DNA of 64,000 nt from Cavia porcellus (Eukaryota; Chordata; Mammalia; Rodentia; Caviidae), in contig NW_026947496.1 of the NCBI RefSeq assembly GCF_034190915.1, forward strand, positions 56,740,501 to 56,804,500, written 5' to 3'. Position 1 is the first letter of the stretch, and the number at the start of each line of letters is the position of its first letter. Of the stretch, positions 44,037 to 54,871 are shown one piece after another. A model generated the notes under the pieces. The model ran no database searches. It saw only the letters and a program-made list of their open reading frames with translations, and had not been told where the DNA came from. The position numbers and the translations under genes are program-made.

Positions 44037-45720
44037 AAACATACTTTAAACAATAAAATTCAATGGTTTTCATAAGACAAAAAAACAGCAATGAAAATTC
44101 TAGAACCATCATCATTACTGTTAAACCAGTACCCAGTCTCATGACATTTTGATAGAAGTGTAAAGTAGCACAACTGGAACTGACAGCTTAGTGATGTATT
44201 TAAAGATCAGTAATGTTTATACCCTTTAGCCCAACAATTTCATTTCAAAGAATTTATTTTTCAGGTAGTCACAAATGTATGAAAAGACGACTATGTCAGA
44301 AAATCAACTAGGTAAAGTGAATGAGTTAGAACTATGGAACACATTTCAATTCTCTATTCAAAAAGTTTTATGTCTTTCATAAGGGAATTGATTTTACTGA
44401 GAAGTGAATTGTTACTTGGGAATGGATGAATGACAAATTCTTTCAACAGGGTTTGAAAGGCCAACTCATCCAAAGGAGGATTGTCAGGGTTGTTCAAGTT
44501 AATGGGTTGTCATTCACTTGATCAAAACCCACCCACATCAGCAACACCACACCTATATGTATTTAGACTATAGCTCTTATCATTGTGCTCCCATCTATCA
44601 AAATGTTTACTTCATTCTGCTCTGCTTTCCTTGTTAGACCGTAATCCATTGAGGGTGAGAACCTTATCTACCTTTGTCCAATAATTCTAATATACTCTAT
44701 TGCCATATATCAGACAAAGAACAGGTATCAAATGATAACTACAGAAAGAATAAGTGTATAGAAGCATCTATAAATTGATTTGGTCAATTTTTCTATTAAG
44801 AGGGTTGACTTTCAACAGAGCTTACTAGAGCCATGTTTTCCAGTGTCTCTTCTTATATGTTCTTAATCTAAACCAGTCAGTGACCTGTATCCGTAATGGT
44901 ACGGGATTTAAATTCTAAGAGTATAGTAGGCTTGCTGGCTCATAAGACCAAGGATTAGTAATCTATGCTTTAACTAAGACCTACAATGAAGAATCCTGGA
45001 AGGAGGGACTCAGTGACTCTATCTTTGAACAGCATATAAATGATTTGGATGAATTGCTCTATTCAGAGCTACTGATCCATGAATAGACACTCACACCACA
45101 CATCCTTATGCTACATCATCCAAGAAGGAAATAATGTGCCCACAAAAATCAAGAACTAGTAAGTAATGATAAATCACTTGGAAATAAATAAGGTATTTGA
45201 ATTTGGACAGCATCAAGGATTCTTCTTTAGTAGTACTCATATTTGCTTGAAAACTGAAGTCATTTAGACTGAAAATTTAGTATGTGAATGGCCAGATGTC
45301 TTAATGATAAATCTTTTGGTTATAAGTAAAATTAATCAAAAGATAAACATATACAGAAAGAATGTATATGGCAAAACAGTATATATTATCATTATTAATT
45401 CAAACCTGGAAATGAGCGCTGGTTTCAGGCTCATTTACAGGCAAAATGAATTGATCTAATCACTTAGAAGATATTCTTAAAGATTCATTTTTATAATTCT
45501 GTTTTTTCACTATAGTGGCAATTTAATAACTGGACTTCATGTGTGAATTGCTCTTATAGAAGCTCCAAATTCTGTACTCACAGTAACAAATGTTGTCACT
45601 CTTTCAGAGAACATTTTCATAATTTCGTATTAATAAAGCTACTTTTCAAGAATTTTATTTTCCAGAAGTGCCACTGTATAAAACAGACCTCTGAAGCTCT
45701 TTACCTGTACTAGGTTAATT
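44037..45720. other. 1.7 kb of unique AT-rich DNA
   Basis: No gene or recognisable repeat between the B1/provirus and the next MaLR LTR. Confidence 0.5.
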
Positions 45721-45914
45721 TCTGTTGTGGTTTGTGTCTGGATATCCCTTCAAAGTCTCCTGTGGTCATGGGAGCATGCCTTTTGTATTTGGCTGAATCT
45801 AGAATTTTTTTTCTTTGACTGATTCATAGTTTAATGTTGGGATTAAGGGTGTGAGTGCCACATCCACACTAGGGCAGGTAGACTAGTTATGATGCAAGGG
45901 ACAGAAAGAGTTCT

Positions 45915-45960
<46 letters not shown>

Positions 45961-46142
45961 TCTTAACTTTTCTGTTGCTTTTGATATCTTACACCAACAT
46001 GAATGGTAGCCCCTCTGCTAGCCATTATACCTTTAGAGCCAGTTGATTATGAGCCAAAACATCCATAAACTGTTAGCTAAATAAATATTTCCTCCTTGAG
46101 GTTGGGTATTTTGTATCAGCAATGAGAGAAAAGTAACTAAAA
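45721..46142 (+). mobile_element. MaLR LTR with internal (TC)n expansion
   Basis: Starts 'tgttgtggtttgtgtctgg', then 'gtgtgagtgccacatcca', a (TC)n tract at 45911-45963, 'gagccaaaacatccataaa', the signal 'gctaaataaatatttcctc' and end 'gagaaaagtaactaa'. A full-span but diverged solo LTR. Confidence 0.7.
45911..45963 (+). repeat. (TC)n microsatellite inside a MaLR LTR
   Basis: About 25 TC units with one TG interruption, in the pyrimidine-rich part of the LTR where the copy at 35.7 kb also carries (TC)n. Confidence 0.95.
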
Positions 46143-46390
46143 GCCTTCTGTGGTACTGGATACACTGACCTCACTAAACAATCCTAGAACAGGGATGGAT
46201 TCAGTGTTGAGCTACAACTGACTTGTACCAACTTAAAAACAACTGATTACTACATTATCAGGAATTTTTCAAATTGGTTTTTGAAAATAAACATTATAAG
46301 AATTTATAATCGAATGAATTGTACTAAAATGTAGATAAAACTCAAGTTATTGTTTCTTAACAATTTTTCTATAATTTAGTATCATCTATA

Positions 46391-46605
46391 CCAGAGGTCA
46401 GAGCTGCACTGCACTAAGACTGAATCTGACCCACTGCGTAATTTTATATATAAGATTTTATTGGAACCTGGATACAGCTATCCATTTATGTATAGTCCTT
46501 GGCTGTTTTCATACTGAGCTGAGTATCTGTGAATGAGCCTTTATGGCTTTCAAAGCCTAAAATATTTAGTATTTATTTCTTTACAAAAAATATGTTATCT
46601 CTGAT
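46391..46605 (+). mobile_element. Old hAT-Charlie-type DNA transposon fossil
   Basis: Contains 'aagattttattggaacctgg' and, further on, 'aaagcctaaaatatttagt', matching the copy at 0.5 kb. Subfamily not determined. Confidence 0.55.
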
Positions 46606-46823
46606 AGATACTCTTAAGGTCATTTAGACCTAGTGCATCTGTCAGGTGGAAATACTATTAGATGGTATGTTAGTATATCTGTCTCTTCCCAAACCTATTC
46701 TCAGTCACCTCTTCAGCTTGGAATTGATCATGGTAGGGCATTTATACCATGGAACTTAACCAACATGACAAACTGGGTTGTCATTCTTTCTCTATCCCTG
46801 GAAACATTTTTAAAACATTTATT

Positions 46824-47062
46824 CATTCTGCCCCAGGAGCCGAAGGTGCATGAGGTGATTCTCAGCGCATCAGGGAAGCTTTGGAACATTTCACCTAGCT
46901 GGCAAGATCTTCCTCAGCATCTCAAATCACCAGAGGATGCACGGGAGGACTAACTGGGCAATGCCCAACAACCTCCAAGCAGCTAGCAGTTGCCTGCATT
47001 CTGCTCCAGGAGCTGAAAGTGTGCGAGTTGATTCCCTGCACACAGGGAAGCTCTGGAACACT
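46824..47062 (+). repeat. L1 5' UTR tandem duplication (173-bp period)
   Basis: The phrase 'cattctgccccaggagc' at 46824 recurs as 'cattctgctccaggagc' at 46997, and both are followed by 'agggaagct(t/c)tggaaca'. This looks like two partial promoter monomers, as in mouse and rat L1. Confidence 0.65.
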
Positions 47063-47314
47063 GCTTAAAACCCAGAAATATTGGAAAATGACAAACAAAA
47101 GAGCAAAATGCAATCTCAAACTGTCAACCCATCCCAAGCAAGCCTAGGAGACATGGACATAAAAGAAATTAAACCACATGTCAGAAATTACTGAAATTGT
47201 AACAACTGAAGTAAAGAAACAACTCCAGGAAGCTATAAAAGGACTCAGATCAGAAATAATCTCCAACATAAAAGAAGAAATGATAAATATAATGACAGAA
47301 ATGCTAAACACATG

Positions 47315-47370
47315 TAAAGAGTTAAAGAGTTAAAAGAGTTAAAAAGAGTTTAAAGAGTTAAAAAAAAAAC
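47315..47370 (+). repeat. (AAAGAGTT)n-like expansion inside L1 ORF1
   Basis: Five to six imperfect copies of 'aaagagtta' in the region that encodes the ORF1p coiled coil. Slippage within coding text of a dead element. Confidence 0.7.
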
Positions 47371-47929
47371 TAGAAGAACACTGCAGAAACATGGAAACCC
47401 TTAATGAACAATACAAGAAAAAACAGACTGCCTGAAGCAGGTTCAAAGAGATATATAGGAAGTCAAAAATTTCATCAAAAGTTGGCAAAACTACCTCAAC
47501 AAAAGTGAAGATAGAATTTCAGATCTCGAAGACAAGATTGCAACTAGTGAACAGAAAAGAAAGATCTTTTAAAAATAACAAGGAATCAGGAAATAGCAAT
47601 TCAACAGCTTCAAGATGATTCAAAGAAAAACAACAGAAGATACATAGGGATAAACAAAAAAGAAGATGACAACACAAATAATGTCAAGGTGCTATTTACA
47701 GAAGTAGTTAAAAACTTCCCAAACATGAGAATGGAAACTGACATCCAGAGCAGTGAAACATATAGAACTTCAAATAGCCCTAACCAAACCAAAACTATGC
47801 CCAGATATAGAATAATCAACATCCCAGAAATCTAGTATAACAACAAAATATTAAAAGCTGTTAGAGAAGAGACAGATCACCTAAAAAGGAAAGCCTATCA
47901 GAATCACAGAAGACATCTTAACACAAACA

Positions 47930-48181
47930 ATGAATTCAAGAAGATCATGGAGTGAAGTATTTCAGATCCTAAAGGAAAATGACTTCCAACCTAAACTGAT
48001 GTATCCTGAAAAACTGTCCTTCAAAATTGATGGAGAAATAAGATACTTCAGTAACAAAGAACAGCTGAAGAACTTCATGACCACCAAACCAACCCTGCAA
48101 AGAATACGGAAAGATATTCCAGATAGACATGGGAAAAAAACCACTAAGCAAGGCAGACAATTAAACAGAGGAGAAAGGTAA
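47930..48181 (+). pseudogene. L1 ORF1p C-terminal domain remnant
   Basis: An 83-codon frame with 'WSEVFQILKENDFQP', 'YPEKLSFKIDGEIRYF' and 'FMTTKPTLQR', the RNA-binding C-terminal domain of ORF1p. It pairs with the minus-strand copy at 36.87-37.16 kb. The frame continues upstream of this methionine (GKPIRITED...), so the methionine is internal. The tail after 'KDIPDRH' is Lys/Gln-rich. ORF2 begins 23 bases after the ORF1 stop. Confidence 0.85.
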
Positions 48182-48204
48182 AGCACTAACAACAGAAAGA
48201 CAGC

Positions 48205-48564
48205 ATGCCAAAAATAAACCAATGTATATCAATTATGGCCATTAATGTAAATGGCCTCAATTCACCAATTAAAAGAAACAGATTGGCAGAATGGATAAAG
48301 AAACAACATCCAAACATATGCTGTATGCAAGAAACCCTTCTAACCCAAATGGAAACTCATAGAATTAAAGTCAAAAGATGGAGAACAATACTTAATGCAA
48401 GAGGAACCCACCCCCCAAAAAGCAGGGGTAGTTTTCTGTTTGCCGACAATGCGAACTTCAAACCAAGAGTGATCCAAAGAGATAAAGAAGGTCACTACAT
48501 ACTAGTTAGGGGAAAACTTCAAGAGGAAGAGATAACAATCTTAAATACACATTTACCAAATTAA
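48205..48564 (+). pseudogene. L1 ORF2p endonuclease domain, N-terminal part
   Basis: 119 codons of an apurinic/apyrimidinic-type endonuclease. It keeps the catalytic asparagine at N14 (INVNGLNSP) and glutamate at E43 (CCMQET), and 'RDKEGHYILV' and 'ITILNTHLP' strands. In L1 this domain nicks target DNA to prime reverse transcription. A stop at 48562 breaks it. Further endonuclease text in shifted frames includes 'GDLNMPLT' at about 48640, 'FFSAAHGTFS' near 48780 and 'LLDHSAMKLE' near 48900. Confidence 0.85.
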
Positions 48565-49676
48565 GGAGCATCCAGCTATACAAAACAAATATTAACATAA
48601 TTTAAAAATCAAATAAGCAATAGCACAATTATAACAGGAGACCTCAACATGCCATTGACACAAAGGGACAGATCAACTAGACAGAAAATCAGCAAATAAC
48701 AGAACTGAATCACACCTTTGAACAAACGGACTTGGTTGACATATACAAAGTGTTCCACCCAACAACATCAGAATATACATTCTTCTCAGCAGCACACGGT
48801 ACATTCTCATGGTATCTCATAGGATATGGTAAATATACCATATACTAGCCCACAGAACATGCTTAAATAAATGCAAAAGAATTGAAATTATCCCATGCAT
48901 GTTATTGGATCATAGTGCCATGAAACTAGAAATTAATGACAAAATAAACTGCAAAAACCCCACAAACATGTAGAAATTAAATAATACACTCCTGAGCAAC
49001 CAATAGGTTATGGAGAAAATTAGAGAAGAAATTAAACAATATCTACAAGCAAATGAAAGTACAGATACAACTTACTGGAACCTGTGGGATGCAATAAAAG
49101 AAGTTCTCAGAGGAAAAATTAGTGCAGTGAGTTTCCACCTCAGGAAAACAAAATGAACACAAACGAACAACCTGATGGTACACCTCAAACATCTAGAAGA
49201 AGAGCAAGTCAAGCCCAAAGCCAAAAGAAGGGAGGAAATGATAAAGATCAAAGTGGAAGTCAATGCAATAGAGACTAAGAAAACAGTACAAAGAATCAAT
49301 GAATCAAAGAGTTAGTTCTTTGAAAGAATAAATAAAATTGATAAGCCCCTAGCCAAACTTATTTAAATGAAGGAAAGAAAAACTCAAATTCACGCAATAA
49401 GGAATGAAAAGTTTGAAATCTCTACAGACTCTGTGGAAATACAGATCAACACCTATTTTGAAAACCTCTACTGTCATAGGCTCAATAACACAGAAGGAAT
49501 GGACAGGTTCTAAGAAACATATGAATTACCAAAGCTGGGACAAGAAGGTGTAAAACTGCTGAACAATCAAATTTCAATTAAAGAAATTGAAAATGTAATT
49601 AAATCCTTACCAACCAAGAAAGCTCAGGCCCAGATGGATTTACTGTTGAATTCTACAGAAATGCAAAGAAGACTTA

Positions 49677-50168
49677 ATGCTGACACTCCTAAAACTGTTA
49701 AATGAAATTGAAACGGAAGCAATTCTCCCTAATTCTAAATGGATCAAAGATCTAAATATTAAAATAGAAACACTAAATCTGTTGGAAGACAAAGTAGATA
49801 GAAATATTGAAGACATAGGGGTAGGCAGAGAATTTATGAATAAGAATCAAACTGCATGGGAAATACTTTACAGAATCAATAACTGGGATCACCATTTATT
49901 GAAGAGTTTTTGCATGTTGGAAGAAATCTGCGGCATACTGAAAAGAAAACCTACAAATCGGGCAAAAATCTTAGTGAACTGTCTCTCAAACAAAGGACTT
50001 TTATCTAGAACATATAAAAAATTTTTAAAAATCGGACTCCCGAAATTCAAGGACAGAATCCAAAAATGGGTGTCTGAGATGAATACACAGTCCTCAGATG
50101 AAAAAATACAAATGGAAAATAAAAACATGAAAAAAATTTCAGTATCATTAGTCATTAGAGAAATGTAA
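49677..50168 (+). pseudogene. L1 ORF2 deletion joint: start of RT joined to C-terminal end
   Basis: The 163-codon frame begins with the text that precedes the reverse-transcriptase palm ('LLNEIETEAILPNS') and then goes straight to 'KWIKDLNIKI', which in L1 lies hundreds of residues later. The rest ('DIGVGREFMNKNQTA', 'SFCMLEEI', 'KWVSEMN', 'KNMKKISVSLVIREM') is ORF2 C-terminal. The whole polymerase core, including its catalytic aspartates, is missing. The joint stays in frame. Confidence 0.8.
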
Positions 50169-50690
50169 ATTAAAATCACACTGAGATTTCATCTCACTCG
50201 AGAAAGAATGGCCAGGATAAAGAAAACTACCAAAAACAAATGCTGGAGAGGTTTCAGGGAGGAAGGGGCTCTTCTGCACTTTTGGTGAGAGTGCAGACTG
50301 GTGCAACCACCACTGAGGTCAATCTGGGGATTCCACAAAAAGCTGGGATTGGAAGTCATATTTGACCCAGCTATTCCACTTCTGAGCATATTCTAAGAAG
50401 AACTGAATACATCATATCACAGTGATATATGTGCACACATGTTTATAGTAGCCAATTTGTAATAGCCAGAACTTGGAAACAACCTAAGTGCCCACCAACT
50501 GAGGAATGGATAAAAAAAACTGTGGTATTTTTATACAATGGTGTGCTACTCAGCTATAAAGAATGATCACATTGAAATATTTACAAATAAATGGATGCAA
50601 CTTGTGATGATACTGATAAGTGAAATAAATCAAACTTACATATGTAAATACTGTATAGTATCCTTAGTGTAAGAAATGGTAAGTGAACAT
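50169..50690 (+). pseudogene. L1 ORF2 C-terminal end, degraded
   Basis: After the stop at 50166 the text can still be read as ORF2 end with stops and frameshifts: 'KCWRGF' (the cysteine-containing segment), 'FDPAIPLLSIF', and 'YTMVCYSAIKND' near 50540. The same region is the start of the truncated L1 at 17.04 kb. Confidence 0.75.
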
Positions 50691-51199
50691 ATGATACAAA
50701 ACCCTCAATACATACAGTGAAAGGATAAGAATCTGCTCAAAGGGGAAAAATAATATCTCACAGAAAAGGAGGAAAAAGATAAAGGAAGAGAAAAAATATC
50801 TAAAATTATATAAACATACTTAGGATAGTTAAGATGATTGTGCTACAAATTCTATAAGTTCTTGGAACAAAACAGTTAATATTCATAAGATTGAAACAAT
50901 TTTGCATGTTTGTGTTTGGTGATCTGAGGAACTCTTGAAGATCATTATTAAAATAACACCCTAATTATACTCCTACCACTTTGTTTTGAAGGCCTGTATT
51001 GTCAATGTTTTGGGCTCTTTGCTATTGTTATTTATTTGTCTTTTTTGTTTCATATTTTTCTGGTAATTTGTTTTGTTTTATTACGCTTTTCCCTCTAATA
51101 CAGAAAGGATAGGCATAATGTAGAGACATGTGTAGAGCTTCTAAATAGTTTATGAGAATTGATTATATAATGCATAATGAAATGAACAGCTGCTTTGAA

Positions 51200-51645
51200 G
51201 AAAAAGGGACATTAAGGTATCCATTGCTGATTTTGTAGCATCATGCTGTGTAATACAATAATGCTATTATTCATTGTTCAGAATGATTTTAGTCTGTTTT
51301 ATATTGTTTAATTTCAACATACACGAAGGTACATACAGCTATTTTGAAGAGAACTAGAGACATTATGGCAGCCACTGGTGATTTCCCTATCGTCTGGTTT
51401 TGAAGGCGTATAATGCCTTCATCACTCTGATCTGATCAGTATAATACTATCTTATTTTGTATGAACTCATTGTGTATGAAGATAGGGACAACTATTTAAA
51501 AGAAAACAAGAGACGTTTATGGTAGCCAGTGATGATCTGTTGTCTTGCTTCGAAATCTGTGTCATTTACGTTATTTTCTTCTGATCAGCTTTGTTCTGTT
51601 TTGTTATATTTAGTTTTATCTTTTTTACAATAAAAATTTAAAAAA
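51200..51645 (+). repeat. L1 3' UTR with three ~152-bp tandem units
   Basis: Units start at anchors 51208 ('gacattaaggtatccattg'), 51359 ('gacattatggcagccactg') and 51512 ('gacgtttatggtagccagt'). The spacings are 151 and 153 bp. Each unit has a T-rich 'gttttgaa' segment and a 'gaaggta' segment before the next anchor. Confidence 0.8.
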
Positions 51646-51660
51646 TAAAAATATAAAAAT

Positions 51661-52535
51661 ACTGTAAAAAATACATTTATCCTGCCAGCATTATATGCAG
51701 TTATCCTCATTTTAATGATGCAAATGAGAATGACAGAAGAGTATGGTGATTCTGGGTGACAGAAGGTAAATAAGTGCCCTCCATAAGTAATATCTCATCT
51801 TCTGGCTCAATGCCTTTAACTATAGGGACCTTAACGGTCCAGAAAGAAGATACTCTGGAATTTCTTAGAAGGAGCGTATATAGAAGATAAAAATTGTGAA
51901 AGGGAGTCAAAAGGTGATCTCTGATAAAGAGTTATGACAGAAACTTGACAAGGTCTGAAATGGTCTAAGGTGAAAAGAAGAAAAAGAAACACACATACCA
52001 CTAACCAAGAAAGATATGTTGTGCACTGCAAATAGTTTCAGAACAAAAGCTATTTACGCAAGCATGTGGAAAAATTGAAAGAACTTAAGGCAAGATTGTT
52101 ACAGAAAATAGGGGAAAACACAGCATCTTGAATGAAGACCTTCAAATGTATCCAGGGTCATACTGTGAATGGCAGCCAAGCTACTACTATGTAGGGTTTC
52201 TGCTAGCAAGAAATGCAGTGACATTTGCTAATAGCTTCATCTTCTGGTTCATCAAAATCTGATTGGATATTCTACTGTCAAAGTTGAAAGACAGAGGTGT
52301 TTCTGGGAAATCCTCAACTCATAAAGTACTACTAGTCCTCTGAGCTCTTCTAAGGGCATAGATCTGAGGGCTAGTTGTGCTATGATTGCTGTAAATAAGG
52401 CACAATACTAGGACAGCTGATCAATATTTTAGGAGCTTGGAAATTTTTACTCATGGCAGTCATCTAGATATAAAATGATAAATAAGATCATATGGATATT
52501 CTTGTCCTTATCATAGGAAACTGTCTTCCTGTCAT

Positions 52536-52540
<5 letters not shown>
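51661..52540. other. Unique DNA
   Basis: No gene. Two overlapping minus-strand frames at 51707-52031 have no domain. Confidence 0.5.
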
Positions 52541-52589
<49 letters not shown>

Positions 52590-52590
52590 C

Positions 52591-52673
<83 letters not shown>

Positions 52674-52674
52674 A
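52541..52674 (+). repeat. (GA)n / (GACAGA)n microsatellite
   Basis: About 134 bases: GA runs flanking blocks of the hexamer GACAGA. Three long Ser/Leu/Cys frames on the minus strand derive from it and are not genes. Confidence 0.97.
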
Positions 52675-53239
52675 TACCATAAAACTTGGCAACAGAGTGA
52701 GACACAGTAAAGAATCCGAAGGCTACAGACACTCACACATCAATGGGTTGGTCTTAATGATCCATTCCAACAGAACAGAGCCACAATTAGCATTTCCTAT
52801 AATCCTTAGCTTATTAGAAAAGGGACAGAGAAATGATGTTCTTAAGTGACTCAGAATATAATTTACTGAGGTGAAGAGAAAGAAGTGTTTCTAATTTATG
52901 AATGGGAGGACTTATCTCTATGAACTACAAAATACTGATATTACTGAAAAACAATGGAAAAGGAAGCACAAATTACCTTTTCAAAGGCTTATTTTACATT
53001 ATATTTTATTAGAAAGCAAAACAGTAATTATCAATGAGCTAAGATTACTACTCTTCTTTTCTAGTAATTTTCTTTATTCTAGGATATCCAAATGGTTGTG
53101 AATTTTAAAGTCTTAATGCATCTGCCTTGCATTTAGAAGGTCTCTTGTGTTCTGCAGCAGCGTATTTCATACTTAGTAGCTCTGTGGTTCTGATACCCAT
53201 GTATCCCCTGCATGTCTCTTCACTGAATTTGGGTCAGTG
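52675..53239. other. Unique DNA
   Basis: No gene or repeat recognised. Confidence 0.5.
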
Positions 53240-53590
53240 TATGTGTATTAGTCAGTGTTCTCATCCTGTGTCACAATGACCAACAACTAAAACATAAAGG
53301 AGAGATCGTTTGCTCACAGGATCAACTGTCTCAAGGCAGAAGGGAGTGGTGGAGAAAGCTTCTTCATGGTGAAGAAAAGCTCACAGTGACCCGGAGCGGA
53401 GCAGGGGAAGAGTGCCAGAGAAGAATGAGTGGGGACCCAGGACCCTCCCTCCATTATCCACTGCGACACGTACAGGAGAGAGCTTTGATAATCTGCCTGC
53501 ATTACTAGTGCGGTGAATTTGACACATCAAGATTAACTATAAATAGCTACTTCCTTTGTCAAGGGATGAATTCATTAGGAGAAATAAAAG
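53240..53590 (-). mobile_element. MaLR-like LTR, antisense
   Basis: Begins on the plus strand with 'gtgtattagtcagtgttct', the reverse of the conserved LTR end ('gactaataca'). It continues with 'cagtgacccggagcggag', 'gtggggacccaggaccct' and 'tttgacacatcaagattaa'. The subfamily differs from the others here. Confidence 0.55.
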
Positions 53591-53677
53591 TCTAGATGTT
53601 ACTACAGTGTTTTTTCTACAATGAACTTTTACTTTGTGACTTACCAGGCCTAGAGATGCAGTTAACTTGCTGTTGAG

Positions 53678-53746
53678 AAAGAGAGAGAGACAGAGAGACA
53701 GAGACAGAGACAGAGACAAAGAGACAGAGACAAAGAGAGAGAGAGA
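53678..53746 (+). repeat. (GA)n/(GACAGA)n microsatellite
   Basis: About 69 bases of GA with 'gacaga' blocks, the same motif mix as the array 1 kb upstream. Confidence 0.95.
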
Positions 53747-54829
53747 TGTTTAAATAATAACTAGTTTTAGGCAGTGAAAAAAACATAATCAGGGACTAGA
53801 GAATAATAGAAAGGTAATTCATAAAAGTACTAAGTAATGAAAGACCGGCAATGGGAATAATAATTGTTCCCAATATTTGCTTTATAATCATGCTAAAAAC
53901 CTTAATGTGAAGAAATGGCATTTTTATAGTTCAGTGGTTCCTAAAGTTGTTCAAGTATGGAACCACCTGGAAGTTGTAGTGTTCCCTTCAGAGCATAATG
54001 AAAGATCATTACAGATAATGATATCAGGAATGTAGTTAGCACAAACATATAATTTGATTAAGTTTATGGCACTTCAGGATGTTCAATTTAATTAAATATG
54101 CATGCAATAAAACAAAATCTTAAAAATACCATGAATAGCTAACACTTTCTTAAAAACCAAGCCATCACATAAGAGGTCCACTAATTTCAAATTATTCCAT
54201 CAATATTCATCTGTTGCAATTAAATCATAATAGATTCAAGCTACTAAAGAAAGATTTATGGAAATAAAAAGAACTTTTGAAATTGAGGAATTTCTCTTCA
54301 TTGCCTTGTTTTTTCTACTCTTTTTCTACTAGAAATTGAGAATATTTGCTACTCTAGGCTAACTTTTTAAAACATTGACTCCCCTGACAGAATCTCAATT
54401 ATCAAACATCTAATTTGTACTCCTGAAGTTATATCAAGATAAACAATATTAACAGCTAACTTCTACTGATATGCTAAAAAGTTCAAAGCATTTAATAATT
54501 GTGCCTTCCTTTCAGGGTGTTCAGAAGGGATTCTCATCAGAATCTAAATTCATACACGCTTTAAAAAAGCCCAAATTTTAAATAAATCTTGAAAAGTTTT
54601 ACGGGGCTTCAGAGATTTATTTATAGAATGCCATGCAACTAGCATTGACTGTAGCCTAGGTTTCTTAAACATAGCTTGCTTGTCTTCTTAATTTTACTGG
54701 CACTGAATTGCTTCCAAGGAGCTGCTATTAATGCATATCCTTGTAAAATCTATTAAAAATGCCTAAAGATATAATGACAACTTTTAGTAGTAATTGAAAG
54801 GCCAAGATCTACTGAATTATCATTGAATC

Positions 54830-54830
<1 letters not shown>
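53747..54830. other. Unique AT-rich DNA with a possible MER5-like scrap
   Basis: No gene. At 53931-53990 'tcagtggttcctaaagttg' followed by 'ggaaccacctggaag' resembles the start of a MER5-type hAT element, too short to be firm. Confidence 0.4.

Positions 54831-54869
<39 letters not shown>
54831..54869 (+). repeat. (TA)n microsatellite
   Basis: About 19 TA units in pure run, starting after 'catgta'. Confidence 0.97.

Positions 54870-54871
<2 letters not shown>

Larger units (their letters stand above)
46824..51660 (+). mobile_element. Near full-span L1, internally deleted and decayed
   Basis: In order: a 5' UTR with a 173-bp duplicated segment (46824 and 46997), degraded ORF1 (about 47090-48180), ORF2 endonuclease (48205-49300), a deletion removing the reverse-transcriptase core near 49730, the ORF2 C-terminal end (to about 50680), and a 3' UTR with three tandem ~152-bp units, ending in an A-rich tail near 51640-51660. 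Many stops and frameshifts make it inactive. Confidence 0.9.

Noticed and set aside
52447..52736. Three overlapping Ser/Leu/Cys-rich frames
   Set aside because: Artefacts of the GA/GACAGA array in all three phases.
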